Assembly: GCA_032717465.1 (NCBI GenBank)
Contig: CM064696.1
Location: 54,059,777 to 54,123,776, forward strand
DNA length: 64,000 nucleotides
Direction of reading: 5' to 3'
From: Coenobita brevimanus
Taxonomy: Eukaryota; Arthropoda; Malacostraca; Decapoda; Coenobitidae
A program made the position numbers and the translations under genes. Positions 11,959-24,800 of this stretch are shown piece after piece. Under the pieces are notes generated by a model. It worked only from the letters and a program-made list of their open reading frames with translations, made no database searches and was not told where the DNA came from. Position 1 is the first letter of the stretch. The number at the start of each line of letters is the position of its first letter.

Positions 11959-12916
11959 TGTTGCAGAATCGAAAGAGCATACTCGATGTGACCATAAATA
12001 ATTCATATGGCATTTCATGTTATCATCATTGTCGTTACCATCATCCTTACCCCACTTTCCAGCTGTAAGATGGAGTGAGGTAGGGTCTAGAAAGCAAAGA
12101 AAAAGTAAGCACAGTAGAGGGAGAACTAATGAACAGCATGCCCTGTTAAATTGGACCACACACTCATCCACACACCATGCAAGCCCCCACAACTTTGACT
12201 CTACCTGACAGTCACAACCATCCACATATGTACTTCATGTTACTTCTAAGATAGTCAATCCGACAGCTAGCAAGTTTAAAAAGGAATACAAAACCATTAT
12301 ATACTCCTCTGTGCAAAGTTCATTCAGCCAGCTTAATCCCTTGTCAGTTCCCAAGCCTCATCAACCTCCATACCTTGCTTTTTTTGCTCTCAGTTGTTTT
12401 ATCCATCCACTTTCTTCTACACCTCCTACCACCTTCAGACTCGTTCATATATTGTAACCTTTTCACCATCCAGGCTTTATAATCTATCTATATATTGTAA
12501 TCTGTGGCAGGTGGGGGCAGCCACTGTCCACTCATTCAGTATGGTGCTGCCATCATGACTCAACACTGAGTTTGACAAATTAAATGGGTTCCTGTACACA
12601 AGGAAACTATTTACTATGTTGGGTGGTCCCCCCCATTTCCTTGCTTGTTGTCATCATGGGGGCTTCAGAGTCATTAACTGGGACATGCATAGCCCCCCTA
12701 TCTTATCATCGCACTCTTCTCACCATTAGGTCCTATGCATTTCCACCTCAATTTCCTACAAATACGTTACTCCATCCTCCCAGCCTTCTCCAGCACTCTT
12801 TCAAGTCGGCCTACCATCTACTCCATCTGCTCCCCCTTTGGGTCCCTACCTTTCTTCAAGCTACTGATTTCACCATTCCTTGTATTCTTCTGCTTTGTCC
12901 AGTTTCTTTCCCACCA

Positions 12917-13188
12917 TAATTTGGTTATATGGTTACCACCCAGCATAGAAAATGGTTTCCTGATATACAAGAAACCATTTGGCTTGTTACTCAGTGTAGA
13001 GGCACCCACAGGCAGCAGGAAGAGAAAAGAATCAAGGAAAGAAAGACAGAAGAGGGAGTGTAAAGTCACCTGCAGGAAGAGGAAAGAATGAAGGAAAGAA
13101 AGACATGAGGAGGGAAAGAAGAGAGAAAAGGCCAGACACCCAAGGCAGCACTACAGCGAGTGAGTGGATGGTAAGCGCCCCCACCTAT
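12917..13188 (+). repeat. Dispersed repeat C
   Basis: Shares GGTTATATGGTTACCACCCA, ATGGTTTCC and the end GAGTGAGTGGATGG with the C halves at 10.3 and 10.7 kb. The middle is an A/G-rich stretch of GAAAGAAAGACA type. Confidence 0.68.
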
Positions 13189-13654
13189 GACCATAACAGA
13201 TTCTACCTATTAATATTGTTTCAGAAGGAAATAAAGCTTTCATCCAGGATGATGATATGTTTAGCAGTCATACCACAAGCCTCTGTACTGTCATCATACT
13301 AAAGATTTGGGAAGTCAGGAATTAGTCTTGCACAGCCTAAGTTGAGGAGATAACGTGTAACTTCGTTGTTCTTATATAAAAATTTTCAAAATCTCTCTAG
13401 AGATGTGCAAGTGTGAGATCAGTGGTACATCTTTCAACCAGCTTACACCCATCTGATTGCATCATATGACTTGCATGACCTGACCCTCTCCAGAGTAGCA
13501 CAGAGTGTCCCATTTATGATAATTATTAATTTGTGCCATGAATTAGCATATAAAAAGGGCATGAAAGAAAAGAAGGCAAAGATGATGTCTATATACAGAT
13601 GTATTTACATAACAACCCAATTTTCCAGTGATACCAGTAATACCAACAGCCAAC

Positions 13655-13818
13655 CATAACTGGAGATGTTGCTCTCAGAGACATGTAAAATATGAAAGGC
13701 AATATATAATGCGTGGAGATGCTGCTCTCAGAGATATGCAAAGCATGAAATGCAACATCTAATAACTGGAGAGGTTGCTCTCAGAGATGTGCAAAGTAAG
13801 AAAGGCAACATCTAGTGC
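13655..13818. repeat. About 58-bp tandem repeat, 3 copies
   Basis: Three diverged copies carrying the marks GGAGATGTTGCTCTCAGAGA and AAAGGCAACATCTA. Noncoding. Confidence 0.85.
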
Positions 13819-15857
13819 TTATGTATGATAGAAGAGGAGAGGCTTGGGCTTCTTCCCTAAGGTACCAAATGACATACCATGAGTGAAAATATTGATGTCA
13901 GCATTACTATTTGACACTCAAAATGTTCATATAAGCTACTAATAATGCTGAGACATTACCAATATGAAAAAAAAAAAAAAAAAAAATCAGTATAGAGTAA
14001 TCTGATGAGTACTATTCACATGTATAGATAATTTTATGAGTTCTACTGAGCATGTATTATTTTTTAAAGTACAATACAGTATTATCTTCAGTTTCAATTA
14101 AGAACCAATATATACAACAACGTTTCCGCAAGACATCTATCATTATGATATACTGTACACTCTACTCACTTCTCATGATAATCAACAATTTGGCTTGAAG
14201 AGAACAGCCAAGCCTCATACTAAGCTGGGTGCCATTTTAAAGACAGTTCACTGAAGACATCCTATCACTTAATCACATTATCTGGAGATTGATTCCCACC
14301 TTCCCTCACATTTAAAAAAAAAAAAAAAAAATCATGAAGTGGATATTAAGTATAAGTTTATCATGCTGTCTCTCATAAACTGTATACAGTGTACTATATT
14401 GTACTGAATTTATCAGAAATTATATCCATCACCTGGTGATGATAAAGCTAGCAGTTTCTTCACTGTGCAGTGCTGGTAGGGGTTCCAGTATTTTTAGCTC
14501 AATAAAATCCTAGTAACAACTTGTTCCCTTTACAACAATAAAAACTTTAATTCCTCTATTAGAGATAAGGATAAAACCCACCCCACAGTGAAAATAATAC
14601 CATTCTTGTAACCACCAATACCTCTATAATCACTGCATGGTGAAAATACCTGAATTACTGGTAGTTTGTAACATTGAAGGCAAAAGCTAAACTCCTGCCA
14701 AAGTGGCTGATATCAGTACATAATATTTACACCACTGTTGGCTGTCTGGACTGGCTCCCTGCAAACTATGAACAAGGCATAACATGACAATACACAAGCA
14801 CAATACATCAGTAAATGACCTTCATAACAACAACTAACCCAACTATCTAAAATATAATGGGGTACTCATTCATACAGTACCTCTTTGAAAAATATATGAA
14901 TCTAGCCAGGTCAACAGCCTTAAGACTTAGTAAGGAACAGGAGGGATTATAACTAAGGATGAAGCATTATTGCCATAAGCACTGAGCTAAACAGGGTAAG
15001 CCTGAACAAGCACATTCATGGGGAAATCATGTCCAGGTAACCAGAGTACACAGGAAACATTATTGTCGCATCACAGGTAAACGACCCATATTCTTGCTGG
15101 CAAGGAATACCTCACAGCACTTCCTCCTTTGTGATGTGCTTTGCATATTACACCTAAATATCCTCCTATATTCATATCTTTTCAGTGTTGACGAGATCTC
15201 CATCAGCAACGTAAAATACTGCCAATCCCATCAATGTCTCTTTTGGAGCAGAGGGGCCCAAAGCTAGGCTACTGTAGTTCACAACATTTGGGGCAGGACA
15301 CCAATCAATGTCCATGGTGGCATGTTACATAATAGAAAAACCTGTGATTACCTCTGTGACTTGAATCATAGTACATAAACCTCAGTGCATTCTGACCTAA
15401 GAGGTCCACCATCAGACCACCGAGCATTTTTTTATTAAATAAGAGATCAGAAAATATTCAGCTGTAAGAAGCAAAATAAATCACAAAGAGGTTTAACGAC
15501 GGCTCTGATGCGAACAAGAATATGACTCTATGCCTATGGGATCACTGACCCCATAGCCACAATAAAACATATAAAATCCTCCTTACATGTTAATGTTTAT
15601 TCGTGTTCTTTATTTTGCTACTGAACCCACAGGGATTTTTTAAAGAGCCTACTGAAGTTATACTACCAGGTGTAAAGCTGATTTGTCAGGTTGTATGAAA
15701 AAAAAGTTGTGTCTTGAGCAATGGTGAATTCCTCTGGAAGAAGTGGCACTTCTGAGATACAAAAGACCAGATTATTATTATAGGTACAGTATTATCATTA
15801 TCACATTATTATTATTATTATTGTTACTATTATTATTATACTTTGGAACACATCACT

Positions 15858-16204
15858 GAGGCGGTGGCTCAATCGGTAGAGAGTTGGCCTGCAGTCCTGA
15901 CAGACCCGGGTTCAAATCCCGCTGAGGCAGGGAACAGTTTAAGGATTTGAATTTCATAAAATCAGACTTTACTGATCTACCAGAAGGCCCGCCGACATGT
16001 CGTAAAAATACCCCCGCTAATACCAATACACCAGTCCTGTATGAGACAGCCCTAGCATGTATTCAATATGGACGGTGGGTGTTAGCGCCGAAGTGGTGAC
16101 ATGTAGAGGTGTGCGGTACGTAGGAGGACTACTGGGCCTTGAAAGCAGGCTGTGAAGCCTTTGCCCAGAGTCGGTCACATAAAAAAAAAAAAAAAAAAAA
16201 AAAA
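15858..16204 (+). mobile_element. tRNA-derived SINE, copy 2
   Basis: A-box GTGGCTCAATCGGTAGAG and B-box GGTTCAAATCCCG are better preserved than in copy 1 at 7448. The same body follows, ending in CACATAAAA and a long A run. Total about 347 bp. The head looks like an RNA polymerase III promoter from a tRNA; no functional tRNA is claimed because the acceptor stem does not close cleanly by eye. Confidence 0.9.
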
Positions 16205-16284
16205 TATATATAATGAGGACTTGACTAAATGGTCAAACATCAGCAATAAAATGGTATTATCATGTGTATCCCACAACATTAATA

Positions 16285-16289
<5 letters not shown>

Positions 16290-16347
<58 letters not shown>

Positions 16348-16369
16348 AATATATATATATATATATACA
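16290..16369. repeat. (AT)n microsatellite
   Basis: AT dinucleotides with one GTATATAAAT interruption, ending against the left end of the foldback element at 16370. Confidence 0.93.
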
Positions 16370-17015
16370 CAGTACCCTCGCATCCAGTACTATGCTCGTC
16401 CAGTACGGTCGGCAAAAAAATAAAATAATTCATTACTGTAGTACGGATTTGTTGGGCTAGTATGGATCGGCCGCGCAAAGTGGGCCAAATCCGAAGAGTT
16501 CTTCTCTTGTTCTGATGTTCTGCATCCAGTACTATTACCCGCCCGAGCGCGGGAAGATGGTAAACACCGAGGAATGTTTCCCTAGTACTGCCGCGCCAGT
16601 CCAGTACGCCTTCCTCATGACCCGTGTCGTGTGCCAGTCACATTGCAGTATTGCACTTTCCCCTGATGACAAAAACGACAATGTCAATGTGTGACTATGA
16701 GGGATTTATGAGAGAAGTTGAGGCAGAGAGGCCTCTTCACGATCCTGAAGGCCCTCCTTCAAGGGGTCTGTAGGACCTCCTACAGCCTCGGATACCCTCC
16801 CCCTTCGCCCTCCAAGCCCATCATGACTCACCTTAAAGGTTGGTAAAATCTAAGTTGTGTCAAAACGTAGTTGAGTTGAATTCAGAGGGGACTTTTTCAA
16901 GACTTGTCTGACATTATTCATTTTTCCCATAGGGTCTGTTGTTTGTCCAGTACGGATTTAGTCCAGTACGGCAATACTGTCTGACAAAAATACCGTACTG
17001 GACGCGAGGGTACTG
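16370..17015. mobile_element. Foldback DNA element, pogo/Tigger-like ends
   Basis: The left end reads CAGTACCCTCGCATCCAGTA. The right end, reverse-complemented, reads CAGTACCCTCGCGTCCAGTA, so the inverted repeats match at 19 of these 20 bases. CCAGTACGG-type subrepeats lie inside both ends. CAG...CTG termini and this TIR style recall Tc1/pogo-group MITEs. No transposase frame seen. The flanks are AT/CA-rich, so the target duplication is not clear. Confidence 0.82.
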
Positions 17016-17542
17016 TACACATTATGTATGTATATACTGTATATATATATATATATATAATAACCAGTTAAAATACATAAATATTACTTGTGTTGTCTAG
17101 AGCCACATGCCCAATCCCAAAACTGATCAGGATGGATATTATTATGCTACAAATATTAAATGCAATTTTTGATAACACAGCACAATATATTTGTTTACAA
17201 AGAACTGAACATGGTCCATAGCATTTGTTCTCATCTGACAATAATCCATAACCCACTTTAGCTCTGTTGATGAATAACTAGAGTCAGACTGGAGGGCCAG
17301 TTCTGAGTAGTTACCAAGGACTCATTCTTTCTTCATAACTAAGGCACATCAAATTTCATACAACCACATCTTAGTATCCAAGTTGTGGGAGTGGGCCAGT
17401 TCCATCAGATGAAAGCAAATTGACTACAGTTACAGTTAAGCCATCCCAATACTCTAACCATTCTTTGACTGACCCCTTCACTTTTACTTTTCATCTTACC
17501 AAGCTACCACCTGGCAATATTATTCAACAATTTTATTCATCT

Positions 17543-18134
17543 GTAGTGGTGATGGGATTACTGTGGTAGTGAAGAGATTATTGTAGCAATGAAGAGATTA
17601 TTGTACTAGTGAAGGGATTACAGTAGTAGTGGAAGGGATTACTGTAGTAGTGGAAGAGATTACTGTTGCAGTGAAGGGATTACTGTAGTAGTGAAGGAAT
17701 TACTGAAGTAGTGAAGGGATTCCTGTAGCAGTGGAAGGGATTACTATTGCAGTGAAGGGATTACTGTAGCAGGGATGGGATTACTGTAGCAGGAAGGGAT
17801 TACTGAAGCAGTGAAGGGATTACTGTAGTAGTGAAGGGATTACTGTAGTAATGGAAGGGATTACTGTAGTAGCAGGACAGATTACTGTTGCAGTGAAGGG
17901 ATTACTGTGGTAGTGGAAGAGATTACTGTTGCAGTGAAGGGATTGTTGTGGCAGTGAAGGGATTACTGTAGTAGTGGAAGGGATTACTGTGGTAGTGGAA
18001 GGGATTACTGTTGCAGTGAAGGGATTGTTGTGGCAGTAAAAGGATTACTGTGGTAGTGGAAGGGATTACTATTGTAGTGAAGGGATTACTGTAGCAGTGA
18101 AGGAATTAGTGTGGAGTGAAGGGATTAGCACTGG
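17543..18134. repeat. 20-bp minisatellite, about 29 copies
   Basis: The unit is close to GTGAAGGGATTACTGTAGTA. Variation falls mainly at the GTAGTA/GCAGTG end, and some units carry an extra G (GTGGAAGGG). It runs for nearly 600 bp without spacers. Confidence 0.95.
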
Positions 18135-21019
18135 TGATATCTAAGCCCTTCAGCCAGTCACATCTATCAGTGTGAATAAAATTATCTGGAGACAGCTAGG
18201 AAAAAAAAAAAAAAATGGACTGAAGGGCTTAATACTGAATTCAATATAATATACTCTGCATAATAATAAGTTTCATTACAACGCAGCAACACTTCAAAAC
18301 ATCAGTGTTTCAAAAATATATCTGGTTTGACTAAAATATCAGGCTGTACACCTTTCAATATAAAACTGAACAGCTATAGTTGTCACAGATACTTGTACTG
18401 GTATATACAGAACGATATACGAAAATAAACGTACGACTGTTAAAGTATGTAAAAATAATATAACACAACTACTCTCTGTAAGACATTCAGTGCAGCAGTT
18501 ATGGTTTACATGACTTGTTTTATAGTTTGAATATGTTTGTATAAAAAAAAATTGATTTTCTTTACTACAACTTTGTATTTTGAGTATGAGAAAGAAACTG
18601 AAAACAGGCAGGGGGAATTAAAGGATGACTAAGCACCAAGCAGAACTGGAATGTTCTACTGTAGATAAAAATTAAATTTTAAAAAGCTACTGACTGGTGT
18701 AAGAGATGGTCCCCTACTGGAACTCCCTCACTGATAAAGTAATATTAAAAATGAAAATAACATTACAGTATCTTGGGCCAACAGCCCACATGACTTTTCC
18801 ACTATCTTACTGCATATATTTGATCCACACATCACTAGCCATCCCTCAAACCACCTCATTCACCACTCACCACAAACAGTGATATTTTCTTTGCTTTCTC
18901 TATCATTATTATTATTATTATTATATTATTATTAATATTATTATTAATCCATACACTTTCCCTACAACGTTAAGCAAACATCCCAAGATAATTTTTCCAA
19001 TAACTTTGTTCACCTTTATACTTTCGTTTAATGGCATAAAGAATAACAATTAATCCCTAACCTCATGCATCATGGCAAATAAGTAAGATAGCTTTTAACT
19101 GAATGTGGGGCTTGATATTGCTTTCGCGGAACATACGGTCTTAACTTATTACTAAAAATTGTTGCCCCACAGTCACACACGACCATCTACTTCCTCAGAT
19201 GTTTTGCCACAATGCTGAAACAAACTAGCTAAGTAAGACCATTTATACCATACATCTGCCACCTACATAGATATATTCTCAGTGGGCAATGCCGTGACTA
19301 ATACTAAAATCAAATATAAAAAGTCAACAATAACAGCATGTAAAAGCAAAATACATGGACTACTTGAGCAAAATACAGCTAAAGTAACTATCCTAACAAT
19401 CTGAAACTGTGACTGGAGCACCCTCAGTTTTAAAGCATTGTAGCAGAAGAGGAATAAATCTTGCATTACTTGTATGCATAAATGATAATTACCGTATGTC
19501 ATCCCAGGAGGTAATATACAGTACTATTAGAGTGAAGACTACAGATGACAAAGTTGGGCATTCAAACCCATTCAAAGACCACTGTTAACATCAGGAATGG
19601 GATCCAGTTGCAAAGGTATACTGGTACACCAACTTTAGTGCTCTTATCAGGGCCAAAACCTTAGCACCTCAAAGAAGGCAGCATACATTATGGCAGAAAA
19701 CTGCATCATTCGGATACAGGATGATTTTGCTGTTTACAAAAAATAAAGTAGGCTACAGATTTTCTTAATTTTCTTCCCTCGTGTTGCCTTTTACTTCAAC
19801 TTACTTCCTATTACGGTGAACCCTATGTACAATTAACAGGGGGGACCAGTATGACATTACAATACATATGAAAACTCTTTCAATCTGATTTCCAATAGTT
19901 GTCTTACTGTAGCCAGGTTTGTGCCCTAGCATACACCGACACAAATTCATTAGATACACTACAGCACTGTACAACTGAACAGTGTATAATACAATAAAAT
20001 TTTAAAATCAATAACTAACATTATACCATGACCATAAAATTAACCAGGTAAATAGTACGGCTGTGGTGGAAGTGTTTACACAATGCTGGGCAGAATAAGA
20101 CTAAACCCACAGGTCAGATGATTGACTGCATCTGCTGTAAATACTGAACATTATTCGGTACTTGAGAAGATTGTTCTAGTGGCTCATATGGTTCATTAAA
20201 GCCGAAATTTGCTAAATGGAGGTTTGTTATAAAGTGTGCTTACTGTACTTCCATCATCTACTCTTTCACTTACTTCAACCAGGTTCTTGGTATGTCAGTT
20301 TCAAGTGACTCAACTGTTTATATTTCTCAAACTACACTGCATTCTCCATCACTCTTACTAATCTTAAAGAATTATGCTGTACTGGTCTTTCTTCTTTTTT
20401 TATTCCCTAACACCTGATCAAGTTATGCCAGGTTCAGTTCAACAACTACAGATTTTCTTATTAACCCCTTCAGTGCAATGAGATACTGTACAGTATTTTA
20501 ATTTTAATAAGGCCATAATCTGATGAGTTTACTCTGCTTAGGAATGACTTTTAGAACAGGAGGAGTTTGATGTCACTTCATTAACCTAACTCCACTACAA
20601 GCAGTCTGTCCTAAGTTAAATAACATAATCTAGTGGTAGCAAGAAAAGTAAATGCTACGAGTAAAGCAATTAATGATTGACTTACTGGAACTGACAACTG
20701 CCTGCTCCTCTTTCTAACTGCTTCCCAGCTATTAAAGTGCAGTTTTGTTTTTGTTTTTTCTTTCAGTTAAGTAACAATGATATAACTTGCAATATGAAGT
20801 CTAGGTCCCTTATTAATTATACTTTATTTTAAGCTAGAAATTCAATTGCTGGACTACAGTACACAACTGCACTGTGTTTGTGTTGTGCTTTGATGGTATA
20901 GGTACATTAATAACTCCCAGGGTTGACTTTCTGAGTGCCAAGACTGCATCTGTATCAGTCTATAACCAGATGCATTAATTTCAGAGTACTGTACCCCACT
21001 CTGCATTGTGCTCATTTAA

Positions 21020-21222
21020 ACCCTTTAATCTGATGACATATTTCTTATCATTCTTGCTACCTTTATTTTACTTAGCTCAGGGAGAGAAATCAGGTTGTAA
21101 AGGGGTAAATGGTGACTATTTCTAACCCCATCACTACAAATGATTTCCCCAAATTTAATGAAACTGTCTGGAAGTAGGGAGAATAAACTAAGGAAATATG
21201 CCTTCATATTTAAGGGGTTAAG
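21020..21222. mobile_element. TTAA-type foldback MITE
   Basis: Starts with CCTTTAATCTGATGACATAT and ends ATATTTAAGGGGTTAA; the left and right halves are imperfect inverted copies (TTTATTTTACTTAGCTCAGG against the reverse complement of the AGAATAAACTAAGG side). About 190 bp downstream of another copy in the same gene's 3' region. Confidence 0.65.
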
Positions 21223-21479
21223 GACTGATGGCCTTACTTGGTATGCCTGAGGAAGTTCTAGTACTATTAAGTTGCTTCAACTTCCCTACTTTAATTTATG
21301 TAATTGTTTCAGTTTCTTTACTTTAATTTACCTCTTCTTCCACTCTGTCTTCCTTCACTCTGATGTCATCACTGATCTTTCCAATTTGTTCACTTCTCAT
21401 GCATAACGTTCTTTATTTTAATTTGTTATTGCCTTTGCACACCTGTCTGTCACCACTGTATACTGACCTCTTTACTTTG

Positions 21480-21673
21480 ATGACACATTTTTTTCATTTT
21501 ACTTAGCCATCACTGGATGATTTTATTCAATATAGGAAGGGCCTCCAAGAACAGAGAGTAAAATGAAGGTAGTATACGGCCTATCCAGTCTGATGTCTTT
21601 CATAAGCCCAAATAAAACTGTCTGGTGGCAGCAAGAATAAAATGAAACACGGATCGTCAAATGGAAAAGGTTA
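21480..21673. mobile_element. TTAA-type foldback MITE
   Basis: CATTTTACTTAGCCATCACT on the left is an imperfect inverse of the right half ending GGCAGCAAGAATAAAATG. Lies about 50 bases past the ITPRID stop codon, so it is probably transcribed as 3' UTR. It contains an AATAAA on the minus strand near 21525. Confidence 0.65.
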
Positions 21674-21718
21674 AAAATATTTTACCCTCCCCACTTTCTT
21701 CTTTGGTGGTGATCAGTT

Positions 21719-21847
21719 TTACTTGAGGCGGGTGAGTAGGAGCTTGACGAGATCCTTGATGTCTGACACGTCTTTGGTCTGGCGGGAGAGCTGCTGTTGT
21801 AGAGCCTCTGTCTGCCCCACCACTTCTGCCCTAACCAGTCGTGCCAC
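21719..21847 (-). CDS. ITPRID exon 13 (C-terminus)
   Basis: 129 bases including TAA at 21721-21719; acceptor TTGTTTGTTGCAG. Encodes [20 protein letters not shown], then a helix ending LLLTRLK. It completes the coiled-coil module. The short amphipathic end is typical of the family. Confidence 0.9.
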   Translation of the reverse strand: MARLVRAEVVGQTEALQQQLSRQTKDVSDIKDLVKLLLTRLK

Positions 21848-24800
21848 CTGCAACAAACAATGCTCACTGCCAGAACTGGTATTTATCACTGTCAATACTC
21901 CAGACATAAACTTCAACAACTGTGGCAAGCACTGGGTAAAAAAAAATAAATGTTACCTGTCCAGCTAAGTCCATTTGAGGGGAATGTGAGTTGCCATTCA
22001 AGGCTAACTCTTGTGGCATGGATGAAGCTGAGTTTTTCTTCTCTCCTTCCTCTCCCTTCTTGCTCTGGGGTGTTTTCATGTTGCTTGCTGGGTACTGAGA
22101 GGCACCCAAGGCACCCAATGATTCCTGTGAGACTAAACGACGGCATTCTGGGCCATTCTCAAGGGAGTAATAACTTGACGCACCTGGAGAATTTAAGATA
22201 TTATGGTCTTTATCAAGAGGACTATTTTCATCCACTGAAGTGCTTGAGAGATCTATGGTAAATGGCACCTTTCTCTCACCACTCATTTTTGGGATAACAG
22301 AAGGAAGGGAAACTGGTTCACTTCTAGATAAAGATGGTTTATCTGATGATGTATCTACCTCTGTATCTGGGAAAGTGAGGTTGCTTTTCTGCTGATCTTG
22401 GCTGGCTGCCTGATGGTCAAGGGACATGAGACTAGATGAGGCTGATGCTGATGAGTGGAGAGGTTCATGCTGGGATGCAAAGGTAAGGGTCTCCAGGTCC
22501 CGGCACAACTCTGATTGCTGCTGTAGGAGGAACACCATCTGCCAAAACACAGGCAGGCATTACTAACAATTCAATTCTGCTATGACAGTTTACTATAAGT
22601 TAGTTTATTTTCATGTGACAAAACTGGGTCACTCCCACAGCTTGAATACTAAGCCAGTGGTGCATGAAATTCAATAAGACTTAGTTATGAGGTAATGATT
22701 CTCCTTGCTTACTAGTCAAATCATTACTCAAGTCTGACTGTACATGACCATCAAATGGGCTGACAGGGGGTATCTCTGTCAGGTCTGACAAAGTGTAACG
22801 AGTTGGAACCAACCTGCGCCAGGACCCGACTTAAAGAAGCCTGGGTAAGTGTGCCTGGCTGTGCTCCCACCACCAGCTGCTCCATCAGTGTCACCTCAGC
22901 ACGGATGGCTGCACGAATCTCCCGGATGCTTCTCAGCTGCACGTGAAGCTGCTGGATGCTGCTCTGACAGCCAGCAGTCTCACAAGCCAGATTGTACAGT
23001 TGCTCTGATATCTGCTCTTGCTCCATCAGTTTCTGTCTATATGAATCTAGTGTGTTCAGCATTTCCTGTGTAACAAAGAATTGGTATGCTAATAATATCA
23101 AGTTAAAAAATATACATAAATATACATTTACAATTCTGTTTACATACATATCAAAAACTATTAACTCATTATACTATACCAGGTCAACCATCTGTTGCTT
23201 AAGCATGGTAGGTCACATGATGGGTGTTGAAGAGGGATGCCTTCACACAGTGGCAACTATATAACCAGGAGTATCCAGTGCCTGATAAAACAAATGTCCT
23301 TCATCTACCCCCACCTCCTATCCCCATGAAGAAGGATGGCAGACTGCAAAAGAATGACAGCTTCAATCTGCAGTCCAACAGGTTCACATCCAAACAAGCA
23401 CGAGGGTATAACAACAGGAACTCACATGAGGTGGTGGATTGCGGGGAAGAGAGGATGAGTGTGCTGGTACGGTGGAGGATCGCTGGAGTCGCCTGGCCTG
23501 GGTGGGGTGTAGCAAGGGGCTGGAAGCTACAGGGTTGCTAGCCAAGTCACTGCTGCTGAGGGGAGGGAAGACCAGTTCACCACTTTGTGCCGTCCACCAC
23601 CAGGGAGCCTGTGACTGGTGGTAGTGACTGGGGGTGACTGCAGCATCAAGGGAGGCTGGCAGAGGCTCAGGGAGGGAATGTCGTCTCTGTCTGACCCTCC
23701 TGGCTAAGCGTCTGTGTACAGAAGACTGTGTGGTGGGGGAGTCCCGAAGTGTGTGTGACTGTTTATTGGGTGATGGGAAACAGTGGAGGCAAACTGGCCC
23801 ATGCTTTAGTGTCAATTGTTCAGCCGACATGTTTAGCTTATACGGATGGAAAGCAGATGGCTGAGAATTATCTAAGCTCAGACTGGAATTGAAGAGTGTA
23901 CTTCTCTGCAAGGTGTTGTTGTGTTGACTAGAATGGCAGCAATCTAAGCTGTGTGAGTGGTGAATGTGGAAACGATTATTTGACACTGGGGTGGCTGGAG
24001 TGGATGAAGATCGGATGATGGGGCAGCTGACAGGAGAGGCCAGGTCTTCCCCAGTCGGCTGGTGATCTGGAGGGTGCTGGTCAAGAGGCAGCGCGAGGGA
24101 GCGTGTGAGGGGCACGTGGCGCACGGTGTCCACACTGCACCCACTGTCTCGGCTCCACCACCACCACGCCGACCCCTGCACACACACACACACACACCCG
24201 TCAACACCACCACCCCATGCACCAAACTTACACACTACTCTAGGGCTGGCAGATAAGTATTTGCAGCTCAGGGGATGCCAAAAGTGAGAAATGGATTGAG
24301 GTGGTGGGCAGGCATGAGGAGAGGGAAATGGACATACGTAAAGGGATGCCATGGGGATAGATAAATGGAGATAGGCAGGGGGATGCTGTAGGGACAGATA
24401 AGTAGACACAGGAAGGAGGCCACCACGGGGAGAGATATATGGCCATAGCTATAGTTCATTCATCTTAACTTGGCCCACATTATTGCCCATTTGTGGTTTA
24501 TTTCACGGAGCTTGGCGGCAGGAAAAGACAATGCTATGGCTATACATCCTTACCACTGCACTTCTCCTCGACTAGCATAATAGTTGTGTTACTCTATTTT
24601 TACATCTCAGCATTCAGGATGGAGGGAGGGCTATCTCAGGTCAAGTTAAAGTGAAAAGAGAACATAATCGAATATAGCAAGGAGGATGCCATGAGGGAAG
24701 ATGGAACAGAGAGACATAGGGAAAATGATGAGGTAGATTAGAAAGACACAAGAAGGAGAAGGAAATGGAAAGACCGGAAAACAGAATAACGAAAGATAGT

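Larger units (their letters stand above)
11960..21718. other. Gene-poor interval
   Basis: Between the acyltransferase stop and the ITPRID stop (convergent genes) I see no exon-like island. Contents: C-type repeat, a 59-bp tandem array, SINE copy 2, AT microsatellites, a pogo-like foldback element, a 20-bp minisatellite and TTAA-type MITEs in the last 1.3 kb, probably inside the ITPRID 3' UTR or just beyond it. Confidence 0.6.

Noticed and set aside
16152..16478. Tyr/Ile-rich frames on both strands
   Set aside because: Translation of the (AT)n run.
17543..18134. CRISPR-like array
   Set aside because: Units are adjacent with no unique spacers, and the genome is eukaryotic; it is a minisatellite.
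23224..24256. Plus-strand frames opposite ITPRID exon 10
   Set aside because: The minus frame has paired splice sites in phase with its neighbours; the plus frames do not.
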